In this document: one piece after another, positions 56,340 to 64,000 of the stretch
How the letters are laid out: each line of letters opens with the position of its first letter
Numbering within the stretch: position 1 is the first letter of the stretch
Assembly: GCA_963777625.1 (NCBI GenBank)
Contig: CAVZRO010000013.1
Location: 73,823-137,822 of the forward strand
Reading direction: 5' to 3'
Length of the DNA stretch: 64,000 nt
DNA from: DATDIC01 sp963777625
Lineage (GTDB): Bacteria > Pseudomonadota > Alphaproteobacteria > Acetobacterales > Acetobacteraceae
The notes under the pieces: model-generated
What the model saw: the letters and a program-made list of their open reading frames with translations, nothing else
Database searches by the model: none
Told to the model about the DNA's origin: nothing
Position numbers and translations under genes: made by a program

Positions 56340-56405
56340 TCTACTTCCCCTCCCCTTGCGGGACGGGCTAGGGGAGGGGTCGCGCGCTGAGTCCCCCGAA
56401 TAGAG
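56340..56405. repeat. GC-rich hairpin repeat of the CTCCCC-GCGGGA family
   Basis: TTCCCCTCCCCTTGCGGGAC and GGGCTAGGGGAGGGGTCGCG then AGTCCCCCGAATAG, the same text as at 52640-52710. It fills most of the pqiA-kynU spacer, where no promoter is visible. Confidence 0.75.
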
Positions 56406-56424
56406 CCGCCGGTATCACAATGTC

Positions 56425-57589
56425 ATGACGGACCTGGAGCTGTTGGACCGGGAAGACCCGTTATCCGGGTTCCGCGACCTGTTCGACCTGCCGAATGGCG
56501 TGATCTACCTGGACGGCAACTCGCTCGGCCCCCTGCCACGCGCCACCAAATCCCGCCTCGCGGAGCTGATCCAGTGCGAATGGGGCCACGATCTCATCAG
56601 CTCGTGGGACAAGAACGGCTGGATGGCCCTGCCGCTGCGGGTCGGCGACAAGATCGGCCGGCTGATCGGCGCCGCCCCCGGCTGCACCGTCGCCTGCGAC
56701 AGCACCTCCGTGAACCTGTTCAAGCTGCTGGCCGCCGCCCTCTCGCTGCGGCCCGACCGGCGAGTGATCCTCTCTGAATCAGGCAATTTCCCGACCGACC
56801 TCTATATGGCGCAAGGCCTGGCCCGGCTGCTCGGACGCGGGCACGAGATCCGGCTGGCGGAGCCGGACGCGATCGAGGCGGCACTCGATGAACTCGGTCG
56901 CGCTATTGCTGCTGACGCACGTCAACTACGCGACCGGGCGGATGCACGACATGGCGAGCCTGACGCATGCCGCGCACACCGTCGGAGCGCTGACCATCTG
57001 GGACCTGGCCCACTCCGCCGGCGCCGTCCCCCTGGCCGTGACGGCGTGCGGGGCCGATTTCGCCGTCGGATGCGGCTACAAGTTTCTCAATGGCGGCCCG
57101 GGCGCGCCGGCATTCCTCTACATCGCCCCCCCGCACCAGCACGCCGAGATGCCGCTGACCGGCTGGATCGGGCACGCCGAGCCGTTCGCATTCTCGCCCG
57201 CCTGGCGCCCGGCGGAAGGGATCGGACGCGCGTTGGTGGGAACCCCGCACATACTCAGCCTGGCGGCGCTGGAGGTCGGCGTCGACATCGCGCTGTCCGC
57301 CGACATGGCAGCGGTGCGCGACAAATCGCTGCGCCTGACCGGCCTGTTCATGGCAGCGGCAACCACCGCCGGCTTCACCGTCATCACCCCGACCGACCCA
57401 CACCGGCGCGGCAGCCAGGTGTGCCTGCGACACCCGAACGCCCAGGCGATCATGCAGCGTCTGGCGGCACGCGGGGTGATCGGCGACTACCGCCCGCCGG
57501 ACGTGCTTCGCTTCGGCATCACCCCGCTCACGCTGCGCTATGCCGAGATCGGCACGGCCGTCCGCATGCTGGCGGAACTCAGCGGCTGA
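56425..57589 (+). pseudogene. kynU: kynureninase, frameshifted
   Basis: The first block starts MTDLELLDREDPLSGFRDLF, and includes the PLP-binding CDSTSVNLFKLLAAAL. At about 56893 one extra A (GATGAACTCGG) shifts the frame; with GATGACTCGG it reads ALDDSVALLLLTHVNY. The second block has DLAHSAGAVP and the PLP lysine in VGCGYKFLNGGPG, and ends MLAELSG. Kynureninase cleaves kynurenine to anthranilate and alanine in tryptophan breakdown. Other kyn genes are not in the window. Confidence 0.85.
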
Positions 57590-57657
57590 TCTTCTATCCC
57601 TTGTAACTTTCCCGCGGCACCGCAACTATGCCGGCGGGCACCCAGCCTTACCCCCTC

Positions 57658-57687
57658 GTCATGCCCGGCGAAGGCCGGGCATCCACG
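57658..57687. repeat. short GGCCGGGC-type inverted repeat
   Basis: GTCATGCCCGGCGAAGGCC continues as GGGCATCCACG, a hairpin related to the CATGGCCGGGCTTGTCC family. It lies between kynU and the lipoprotein gene. Confidence 0.6.
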
Positions 57688-57722
57688 TCTCACCCAGTCG
57701 ATCTCTGCCCAGGAGTTCAGCC

Positions 57723-58292
57723 ATGCTGCTCCGTTTTGCGCTACTGGCCTGCCTGCTGACATTCGCCGGCTGCGCGCCCGGCCCGCGGGTCGACGCGGCC
57801 CAGATGCCCTGGCAGAGCGGGCTCGGCGACCCCGCCAATGCCATCCAGTACGCTGCCTGGGCGTTTGCCAGCTCCAGCCGCACGCGCAATGACCCGGTCT
57901 CGGGTGCCCGCGCAGTAGCGACGCTGGATTACCTGGGAGGCGCGCTGCTCAACAATCCGGCCTGGATGGCGTTCAGCCCCATCATCGCCGACCAGATGCG
58001 TGACGCGCGGACGTCGATGCGCCGCAAACTCGGGATCGCGCCGACCGCATCGTCGCAGTTCGTGGTCAACAGCATGCTGAACGCGTCGGCCGCAATGACA
58101 CACGGTGACCGACAGGCGGCGCTGACCTTCCTCAGCGGTCCGATCTATACGCTCGGACCGGACCAGACTCTGGCGCTGCTCACCAACCTGCCCTTCATCC
58201 ATATGGCGAACGTCGCGACCATCGAGGCGGAAGGGGCGATGAACGGTACTTTCTGCATGCTGGGCTGCGCCCAAGGGGGCAGCTTCCTATAA
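57723..58292 (+). CDS. lipoprotein of unknown function
   Basis: The 189-residue precursor begins MLLRFALLACLLTFAGCAPG with lipobox FAGC. The mature part is helical (AIQYAAWAFASSSRTRNDPV, ARTSMRRKLGIAPTASSQF) with a Cys pair near the end (GTFCMLGCAQGGSFL). I do not recognise a family. Its last 15 bases (GGCAGCTTCCTATAA) recur after the repeat element that follows, so its 3' end is the left flank of an insertion. It converges with the MlrC-family gene. Confidence 0.65.
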   Translation: MLLRFALLACLLTFAGCAPGPRVDAAQMPWQSGLGDPANAIQYAAWAFASSSRTRNDPVSGARAVATLDYLGGALLNNPAWMAFSPIIADQMRDARTSMRRKLGIAPTASSQFVVNSMLNASAAMTHGDRQAALTFLSGPIYTLGPDQTLALLTNLPFIHMANVATIEAEGAMNGTFCMLGCAQGGSFL

Positions 58293-58497
58293 TATCAACC
58301 CGCGTTGATGCTGACCCTTTCCGTCATGGCCGGCCCCTCTCCGCCCCCCCGTCATGGCCGGGCTTGTCCTGGCTTGTCCCGGCCATCCATGACTTTGCCG
58401 CCCACCGCGCCGCTCGTTCGCCTCACGTTACTCCGGGCAACACCGGTGGGATGAGTCATTCTCAATGCCGTCTGGTATAAGCGGCAGCTTCCTATAA
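58278..58497. repeat. MITE-like dispersed element, copy 2, flanked by 15-bp direct repeats
   Basis: The element proper (about 58293-58482) matches 52422-52634, from CAACCCGCGTTGATGCTGAC to CTCAATGCCGTCTGGTATAA. It is bracketed by GGCAGCTTCCTATAA at 58278-58292 and 58483-58497. The left copy is the end of the lipoprotein gene and the right copy contains the stop of the MlrC-family gene. Before insertion the two stop codons would have shared this site. Confidence 0.75.
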
Positions 58498-59986
58498 GCG
58501 GTTCGGCCGGCGGCGTACGCTGGCGCGGACGTGCCGGAAGTTTAGCGTGGCCGGGTCGGCGACCACCGGCCCCGGCGCGATCGCCACGATGATTTCTCCG
58601 GCAACCGGAGCGAAGTCGGCGCGAAAATGCACCGATGATTTCAGTGCGATGATCGGACAGTCCGCCGGCTCGATACCAAAATGGCGGATGATCGCCTGAT
58701 CCAGTGCCTGCATCTTCCGGCTGACCACGATCACGCGCACCCCATCAATCTCGATCAGCGCGCTTGGCCCGAGATTGGCCGGATTTCCCGCCCCCATCGG
58801 ACCGGTCAGTATGAAGCGCCCATCGGTCAGCTTCACCACCCGCGCGGTGCAGCGCAGCGGCATGCCGTCCGACTTGCCGCCGAGCGACAGCGCAACCCTG
58901 GCGGACTCCCCGGCCGCGTGGCAGGCATCGGCGCTCTCCGCATCATTGATCAGGCAAACCAGAGCCCCGGTCGCACCCTGACGCACCAGCTCCGCCAGCA
59001 GCCCGGTGGTGTCGCCATGGCCGCCGCCGCCGGGATTGTCCTGCGTGTCGGCCAACACAACCGGACGAACACCCCCGCCCACCAGCCGCCTCGCTTCCGC
59101 AACCGCCTCGGCCGCCGGCAGCGTGTCCTGCACGAAGCTGCTCTCGCGGCCGGCGACCTGGCGCAGAAATGCGTCGGCAGCCTGATCGGCCGCCGCCTGC
59201 GTCTCGGCAAAGGCCGCCAGCGCCGGCCCGCAATCCGCGAAATCGGCATACGGAAACCCAAAGCACCAGGCCAGCTCCGCAAGCCCGTCCCGCTCCACGC
59301 CAGCGGCGCGTTCCGCCATCAGCGAGGCCATCGGCTCCATCAGCGTGCACTGGCTGCCGAGCGGGATCCAGAACTCCACTTGCCGGAACGCGCGCGCCCA
59401 CGGCGCACCGCGGCTTATCCGTTGCATCAGCAACCGAACCGCCTGCGCCCCGGCCGCTTTCATATCCACGTGCGGATAAGTACGGAACGGAACCGCCGCG
59501 TCCGCCAGCTCCACCATCGCCCGCGTCAGGTTGGCGTGCGGATCGAGGCTGATGGTCAGCGGCAGCCCCCGCCCGACGATCGCCCGCACGCGCCGCAACA
59601 GCTCGCCCTCCGCATCGGGGAACGTCTCGGCCAGCGCCGCGCCGTGCAGGTCGAGATAGACCCCGTCGAGCGGGCCTTCCTCGAGCGTGTCCGACAGGCG
59701 CGCGCAGATCAGCGCGGCGATGCGCTCGAATGCCTCGTCCTCGATCGGTCCGGCGGGCGAGGCGATGGTCCACGCCAGCGGGATCGGCGCGATGCCCGAC
59801 CGATTCCAGCTCCCCGATCGCGCCGGCAATCGGCACCGACGTGCCACGCAGCGCGTCGAGCAGCCCCGGACCGTGTTGCAGCCGCGGGAAACCGCCGGGC
59901 TGGAGGAAATCACCCCAGCCCGTTGGCCGCGGGGCGAAGGAATGGGTCTCGTGCAGGAAGCCGCCGATGGCGATGCGCTGGCTCAT
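58492..59986 (-). pseudogene. MlrC-like M81-family metallopeptidase, frameshifted
   Basis: The protein starts MSQRIAIGGFLHETHSFAPR, with the HET motif of the microcystin-degrading MlrC family. After LRGTSVPIAGAIGELESVG the frame changes near 59805; one G too many (GTCGGGCATC) is the cause. The rest continues GIAPIPLAWTIASPAGPIE, DGVYLDLHGAALAE with metal residues, and ADTQDNPGGGGHGDTTG. Members are zinc-dependent amidohydrolase/peptidases; many act on unknown cyclic or linear peptides. Its 5' end is overlapped by the GNAT frame on the same strand. Confidence 0.8.
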
Positions 59987-60638
59987 GCCCCCACGATGAC
60001 GCGGGTCGCCCAAAACTCCAACCCGCCCGATTTCCCATCCACCCCGTCATGGCCGGGCTTGTCCGGCTTGTCCCGGCCATCAACGCACCCGTCCCGCCCA
60101 TCCAAGGCCTGGCGCGCCCATCACCCCCCGTCGCCAACACCAGCGCCCGCAGCTCCTCGTCATAGTACTCCGCCCCCACCCGCAGCGCCCGCCGCTCGAT
60201 GCCGTACGGCACGAACCCCATCCGATCGTACAACGCCCGCGCCGCCGCCTGCGCCGTCACCACACTGAGCTGCACAATCTCCACCCCCGCCACCGTCGCC
60301 GCATGCTCAATCACCGCGCCCAGCAGCGCGCGCCCCATACCGCTTCCCCGGGCAACCGGCCGCACAAACATCCCCCAGACCATGCCCTTGTGCCGTTCCT
60401 TCAGCCCCGAACACACGCGAAACCCGGCAATCCCCGCCAGCATCGCGACGTCGCCGTCCTCCCACGCCCCGAACACCGCATCCGGCGGCCCGCCCGGTAT
60501 CCGCCGCGCGAACGCCTCGATCGGCCACTCCCGTTCCGTCTCATACGACGCGCCGAACGCCGCCGGGCAGTCGCGCAACGCTTCCAGCCGTATCTCGCGA
60601 AACGACGCCGCATCGGCCGGCAACAATGTTCGGATCAC
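59910..60638 (-). CDS. GNAT-family acetyltransferase with a repeat-derived tail
   Basis: Residues 1-165 form a normal GNAT domain with MVWGMFVRPVARGSGMGRAL (acetyl-CoA loop) and VVTAQAAARALYDRMGFVPY. The family domain ends near ELRALVLATG. The following text RPWMGGTGALMAGTSRTSPA is translated from the CATGGCCGGGCTTGTCC repeat at about 60047-60110 and has no homology expected. The frame then runs 77 bases into the MlrC-family gene. The GTG start overlaps the stop of the upstream gene (GTGA). The repeat probably removed the original stop. Confidence 0.75.
   Translation of the reverse strand: MIRTLLPADAASFREIRLEALRDCPAAFGASYETEREWPIEAFARRIPGGPPDAVFGAWEDGDVAMLAGIAGFRVCSGLKERHKGMVWGMFVRPVARGSGMGRALLGAVIEHAATVAGVEIVQLSVVTAQAAARALYDRMGFVPYGIERRALRVGAEYYDEELRALVLATGGDGRARPWMGGTGALMAGTSRTSPAMTGWMGNRAGWSFGRPASSWGHEPAHRHRRLPARDPFLRPAANGLG
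60047..60110. repeat. CATGGCCGGGCTTGTCC-type repeat inside a coding frame
   Basis: CGTCATGGCCGGGCTTGTCC and GGCTTGTCCCGGCCATCAAC then CACCCGTCCCGCCCATCCAA. It is the same family as at 39834-39880 and inside the 52.4 kb element. Confidence 0.75.
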
Positions 60639-61027
60639 CCCTCCGCCCGCATCTCCTCGAACACCTTGCGCGCCGTCAGCAGAGCCTCCCGCACCAGCGG
60701 CAGGCCGCAATAGCCGGACAGGTGCAGCAGCGCCTCCACCAGCTCATCCTCTGTCCAACCCTGGCGACGCGCCATGCGCAGATGGATCGCCAGCTCCGGC
60801 TCGCGCCCCATGACCGTGTCCGACACCACGCAGATCAGCGCCCGCGTCTTCAGATCGAGCCCCGGACGTGACCACAACCCGCCGAACACCGCCTCGGTCG
60901 AGTATTCGGCAAACTTGCCCATGATCTCGTCGGTATAGACCGTCTTCTCCAGCCGATCCGCATAGGCATCGCCCATCAGCCTGCGCCGCATCGCGCGGCC
61001 TTTTTCGAGCTTTGTCGTGTCCGGCAC
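60635..61027 (-). CDS. carboxymuconolactone decarboxylase family protein
   Basis: This 130-residue protein has the CMD domain: AVFGGLWSRPGLDLKTRALI, then ELAIHLRMARRQGWTEDELV and LVREALLTARKVFEEM. A GGAGG ribosome site precedes the GTG at 61027. Some members decarboxylate 4-carboxymuconolactone; others are AhpD-type peroxidase partners. No CxxC pair is visible, so the AhpD-type role is unlikely. It overlaps the GNAT gene. Confidence 0.85.
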   Translation of the reverse strand: MPDTTKLEKGRAMRRRLMGDAYADRLEKTVYTDEIMGKFAEYSTEAVFGGLWSRPGLDLKTRALICVVSDTVMGREPELAIHLRMARRQGWTEDELVEALLHLSGYCGLPLVREALLTARKVFEEMRAEG

Positions 61028-61092
61028 CTTGTCCTCCCTGGCGTGTTGTCGCGGCTGATCTAAACCAATCGCCCCGAACGCACACCCATCGC

Positions 61093-61225
61093 CGTCATCC
61101 CCGCGAAACCCCATCATCCCCGCGCAACGCCATCATCCCCGCGCAACGCCGTCGTCCTCGCACCCCTCCCGTCATTCCCGCCCCCTCCCGTCATTCCCGC
61201 GAAGGCGGGAATCCAGCGACAGCCC
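61093..61225. repeat. tandem and palindromic repeats
   Basis: CATCATCCCCGCGCAACGC occurs twice in tandem with a third variant (CGTCATCCCCGCGAAACCC) before it. Then GTCATTCCCGCCCCCTCCC-type text and the hairpin ATTCCCGCGAAGGCGGGAAT follow. The spacer 61028-61369 otherwise holds no gene. Confidence 0.75.
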
Positions 61226-61369
61226 ATGCAACCGCGACCTCGGCGCGGGTGACCGCCAGCCCACGCCAGCGCGGGCCCGAGGAGGGAAAGTCAGCCTTGT
61301 TCCGTCAGATGTCGGCCGGCCGGAATAACATCCCACCGCCGGCCGGCGAAGGACAGCCAGCCGCCGCGC

Positions 61370-62374
61370 TCAGCTCATCCACTGCGGCACCGGCAACCCC
61401 TTCGACCGCAGGAACTCCACGTTGAACAGTTTCGACTGATACCGCGACCCCCCGTCGGCCAGGATCGTCACCACCGTGTGGCCCGGCCCCATCGCCTTCG
61501 CCACCCGCACCGCCGCCGCGATATTGATCCCCGACGAAGTGCCCACCGACAGCCCCTCGTGGATCAGCAGGTCGTAGATCTGCTCCAGCGCCTCCCCGTC
61601 CGGTATCTTCTCCGCGTCATCGATCGGCGCACCCTCCAGGTTGCCCGGCACCCGCGACTGCCCGATCCCCTCGGTGATCGAGCTGCCGGTCAACGTCATC
61701 TCCTTGCCCTTCACCCACTCATAGAGCGTGCTGCCCTCCGGGTCGGCCAGCACGATCCGCACCTTCGGGTTGCGCTCCTTCAGCGCCATCGCCACGCCTG
61801 CCAGCGTGCCGCCGGTGCCGCACGCGCAAGTGAACGCGTCCACCTTCCCCTCGGTCTGGTCCCATACTTCCTTACCGGTGAAAGCCTTATGCCCCTCCCG
61901 ATTCGCCAGATTGTCGAACTGATTGGCCCACACCGCGCCGGTTTCCTCCGCCATCCGCCGCGACACGTGCACATAGTTGCCGGGATCACGATACGGCTTG
62001 GCCGGCACCAGCCGCAGGTCGGCGCCGATCATGCGCAGGAAGTCGATCTTCTCCTTGCTCTGAGTCTCCGGCATCACGATCACGCAGCGATAGCCCCGCG
62101 CGTTGCCCACCAGCGTCAGCCCGATGCCGGTATTCCCCGCCGTCCCCTCCACGATCGTGCCGCCCGGCTTCAGCACGCCGCGCTGCTCGGCATCGGCAAT
62201 GATATACAGCCCCGTCCGGTCCTTCACCGACCCGCCCGGGCTCATGAACTCCGCCTTGCCCAGGATCGTGCAACCGGTCGCCTCCGACGCGCGCCGCAGC
62301 CGGATCAGCGGTGTGTCGCCGATCGCCGCCGCCAGGTCTGCCTGCCAGCCTGAGCCGTGATACAACTGGGTCAT
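61370..62374 (-). CDS. cysK: cysteine synthase
   Basis: The 334-residue PLP enzyme has the lysine in SPGGSVKDRTGLYI, the TAGNTGIG phosphate loop, CACGTGGTLAGVAMAL, and GTSSGINIAAAVRVA. It makes cysteine from O-acetylserine and sulfide. The ATG at 62374 has GAGGGAG before it; an in-frame ATG 15 bases earlier is less likely. The insert-like 'FDNLANREGHKAFTG' text is typical of the CysK-like proteins annotated cysteine synthase A. It diverges from the rhodanese gene. Confidence 0.9.
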   Translation of the reverse strand: MTQLYHGSGWQADLAAAIGDTPLIRLRRASEATGCTILGKAEFMSPGGSVKDRTGLYIIADAEQRGVLKPGGTIVEGTAGNTGIGLTLVGNARGYRCVIVMPETQSKEKIDFLRMIGADLRLVPAKPYRDPGNYVHVSRRMAEETGAVWANQFDNLANREGHKAFTGKEVWDQTEGKVDAFTCACGTGGTLAGVAMALKERNPKVRIVLADPEGSTLYEWVKGKEMTLTGSSITEGIGQSRVPGNLEGAPIDDAEKIPDGEALEQIYDLLIHEGLSVGTSSGINIAAAVRVAKAMGPGHTVVTILADGGSRYQSKLFNVEFLRSKGLPVPQWMS

Positions 62375-62403
62375 CGCTCCCTCATGCAACCGGAGTTCAC
62401 AGA

Positions 62404-62814
62404 ATGGTCGAAAATGTCCCGCCCGCCCAGGCCTGGGAAGCCCTCAAATCCGACCCGCAGGCCCAGCTCGTCGATGTCCGCACCGACGCCGAGTGGAATT
62501 TCGTCGGCGTCCCCGATTTGTCGGAGGCCGGCAAGCAGCCGCTTCTGATCCCTTGGCAGGTCTATCCGGCCATGCAGGTGAACGGGCAATTCGTGGATCA
62601 CCTGAAACAATCCGGCCTCACGCCGGAGCATCACCTTTATTTCATCTGCCGCACCGGCGGGCGCAGCGCCGCCGCCGCCCGTGCCGCGCAGCAGGCGGGC
62701 TTCCCGCACGCCAACAACGTCGTCGAGGGGTTCGAAGGGCCGCCGGACCCCAACGGCCACCGCGGCACCGTCACCGGCTGGAAAGCCGACGGTCTGCCCT
62801 GGCGCCAGAAATAG
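62404..62814 (+). CDS. rhodanese-like domain protein
   Basis: The 136-residue single-domain protein reads QLVDVRTDAEWNFVGVPDLS and has the active-site loop LYFICRTGGRSAAAA, with the catalytic Cys in place. It transfers sulfur from thiosulfate or a persulfide. Position next to cysteine synthase (divergent) suggests a role in sulfur metabolism, which is inference. Confidence 0.88.
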   Translation: MVENVPPAQAWEALKSDPQAQLVDVRTDAEWNFVGVPDLSEAGKQPLLIPWQVYPAMQVNGQFVDHLKQSGLTPEHHLYFICRTGGRSAAAARAAQQAGFPHANNVVEGFEGPPDPNGHRGTVTGWKADGLPWRQK

Positions 62815-62841
62815 CCCCACGCAAACTTCGCGGCGCTCCCG

Positions 62842-63895
62842 ATGACCGCACTCGCGCTGCTCCGCCATCTTGTGTTCGCCGGAGCGCTCGCGCTGTTGTC
62901 CGCCGCCGTGGTGCGGCTGATGATCGCGGTCGGCGTGATGGACACGCCCGATCCGCGCAAGGCCCACGCCCAGCCAGTGCCGAAAAGTGGCGGCATCGGC
63001 ATCGTTGCCGCCTTCCTCGTGGGACTCTTGATCCTCTACTGGTTCGCCCAGTTCTCCCGGCTGGCGAACCAGTACTTCCTCGGCGTCATCGGCGCCGCGT
63101 TCCTGATCGCCATCGTAGCGTTCCTCGACGACCTCAAGGACTGGCCGTTCTCGGTCAAGCTCGGCGCCCAATTGCTGGCCGCGCTCGCCGCGGTCGGCAC
63201 CGGCGTCTATGTGCGCGACTACCGGCTGCCCTATGTCGGGTCCGCTCTATATCGGCTGGATCGGCGGCCCGGCCACGCTCGCCTGGATCCTCTTCGTCAC
63301 CAACGCGATGAATTTCATCGACGGGCTGAACGGCCTGGCCGCCGGCGTCGCTCTCATCGCCTCCTGTTTCCTGGCCGGCATCGCCGCGTCCCACGGCGGC
63401 TGGTTCGCCTATTTCGCCGCCCTGCTGCTGACCGCCGGGCTGATCGGCTTCCTGCCGTTCAACTTTCCCCGCGCCCGCATCTTCATGGGCGATGTCGGCA
63501 GCCAGTTCTGCGGCTTCATGCTGGCCATGCTGGGTGTCGTCGCCAGCCGGTTCGACGGCGTCGAACTATCGCTGCTGCTCGTCCCCATGCTGCTGTCCGG
63601 CGTGCTGTTCGACGTTGCCTTCACGCTCGCCCGCCGTGCCGTCCTCGGCGAGCGCCTCACCACCCCCCATCGCGGCCATCTCTATCAGGTGGCGCAACGG
63701 TCCGGCATGCCGGCCTGGTCCGTCGCCCTGGTCCATTGGGCATTTGCCGTCTTTGGCGGGCTGTGCTGCCTGCTGTTCATTGCCGCCCCGACACAGGCCA
63801 AGCCCTTCGTGCCGTTACTGACACTGCTGCCGCAGTTGGGCTGGCTATGCTACGTCACCGTCCACGCCCGCACCGCCTGCATCGGCCGCTGGTAG
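62842..63895 (+). pseudogene. WecA/MraY-like undecaprenyl-phosphate sugar-1-phosphate transferase, frameshifted
   Basis: The first block has MDTPDPRKAHAQPVPKSGGI and IAIVAFLDDLKDWPFSVKLG, the metal-binding DD motif. At about 63240 one extra G (GTCGGGTCC) shifts the frame; without it the text reads YVGPLYIGWIGG. The second block continues TNAMNFIDGLNGLAAG and RIFMGDVGSQFCGF, ending ACIGRW. It has about ten membrane segments and starts lipid-linked glycan synthesis. The organism's essential MraY should be elsewhere. Confidence 0.85.
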
Positions 63896-63944
63896 CGCCG
63901 CGCGAAATCAATAACACCCGACGGCATTGAGGCAGACCCATCCA

Positions 63945-64000
63945 CCGTCATTCCCGCCCCCCTCCCGTCATTCCCGCGAACGCGGGAATCCAGCGACAGC
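63945..64000. repeat. GTCATTCCCGC palindromic repeat at the window edge
   Basis: CGTCATTCCCGCCCCCCTCC then CATTCCCGCGAACGCGGGAA and TCCAGCGACAGC. It matches the end of the spacer repeat at 61180-61225 almost exactly and is cut by the window edge. Confidence 0.7.

Noticed and set aside
61093..61160. Possible short CRISPR-like tandem repeats
   Set aside because: Units of 19 bases are directly adjacent with no unique spacers and no cas genes are in the window. These are simple tandem repeats.
9296..63895. Programmed +1 frameshifting as the common cause of the broken genes
   Set aside because: The sites share no slippery heptamer or stop-codon context, differ in base (A, T or G), and affect unrelated genes. 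Only the seven-A site is a plausible slippage site.

Overview
The window is high-GC, gene-dense DNA from an alphaproteobacterium, most likely a member of the Rhodospirillales/Acetobacteraceae. Pointers are the fabD-fabG-acpP-fabF block, lpxI, a DUF983 / UPF0262 / mtnA cluster, an intact pqiABC, the GC content, and several families of short GC-rich palindromic repeats. The family-level assignment is inference from gene content, not from a marker phylogeny.

Layout. 1-367: a FitAB/VapBC-type toxin-antitoxin pair, with the toxin cut by the window edge. 537-3950: fatty-acid synthesis core (fabD, fabG, acpP, fabF). 4253-9225: a decayed accessory island with a multiply frameshifted Eco57I-like (type IIG) restriction-modification enzyme and an intact TumE-type toxin-antitoxin pair. 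9296-18811: catabolism and transport, with a frameshifted sugar-type solute-binding protein, an LLM flavin oxidoreductase, an alpha/beta hydrolase, a polyamine-type ABC transporter (potABCD order) with a PuuB-like amine oxidase, and a divergent GntR regulator. 18827-23251: an uncharacterised leftward operon with an asparagine-synthetase-like protein, a C-terminal module that may be a separate gene, a HEIGH metallopeptidase and a CpXC protein. It is followed by a 246-bp palindrome. 23567-28730: a class III aminotransferase, a peptide-type binding protein and a QuiC-like dehydroshikimate dehydratase (the last two frameshifted). 29113-30623: patatin lipase and partner. 30776-34645: two tandem copies of an IS1634-like element sharing the target repeat ATTAGC. 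34993-39768: an esterase remnant, two glycine-rich exported proteins, gloA-lpxI and DUF983-UPF0262-mtnA. 39933-46063: an RND efflux pair and an operon of three unknown genes. 46533-50744: HMG-CoA lyase (frameshifted), small unknowns and a pgsA-mobB-lipoprotein-moaD-moaE operon. 50852-57589: multicopper oxidase, pqiABC and kynureninase (frameshifted). 57723-63895: lipoprotein, MlrC-family protein, GNAT, carboxymuconolactone-decarboxylase-like protein, cysteine synthase, rhodanese and a WecA/MraY-like glycosyltransferase (frameshifted).

Two themes cut across the window. First, about ten otherwise well-conserved genes each carry one single-base indel. Nine are one-base gains, mostly in 2-3-base or longer homopolymers, and one is a loss. 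This means either assembly error or recent gene decay, and both readings are kept open. Second, the intergenic spaces carry at least five families of palindromic or MITE-like repeats. One copy sits between exact 15-bp direct repeats that duplicate the end of a gene, and one is translated into the C-terminus of an acetyltransferase.
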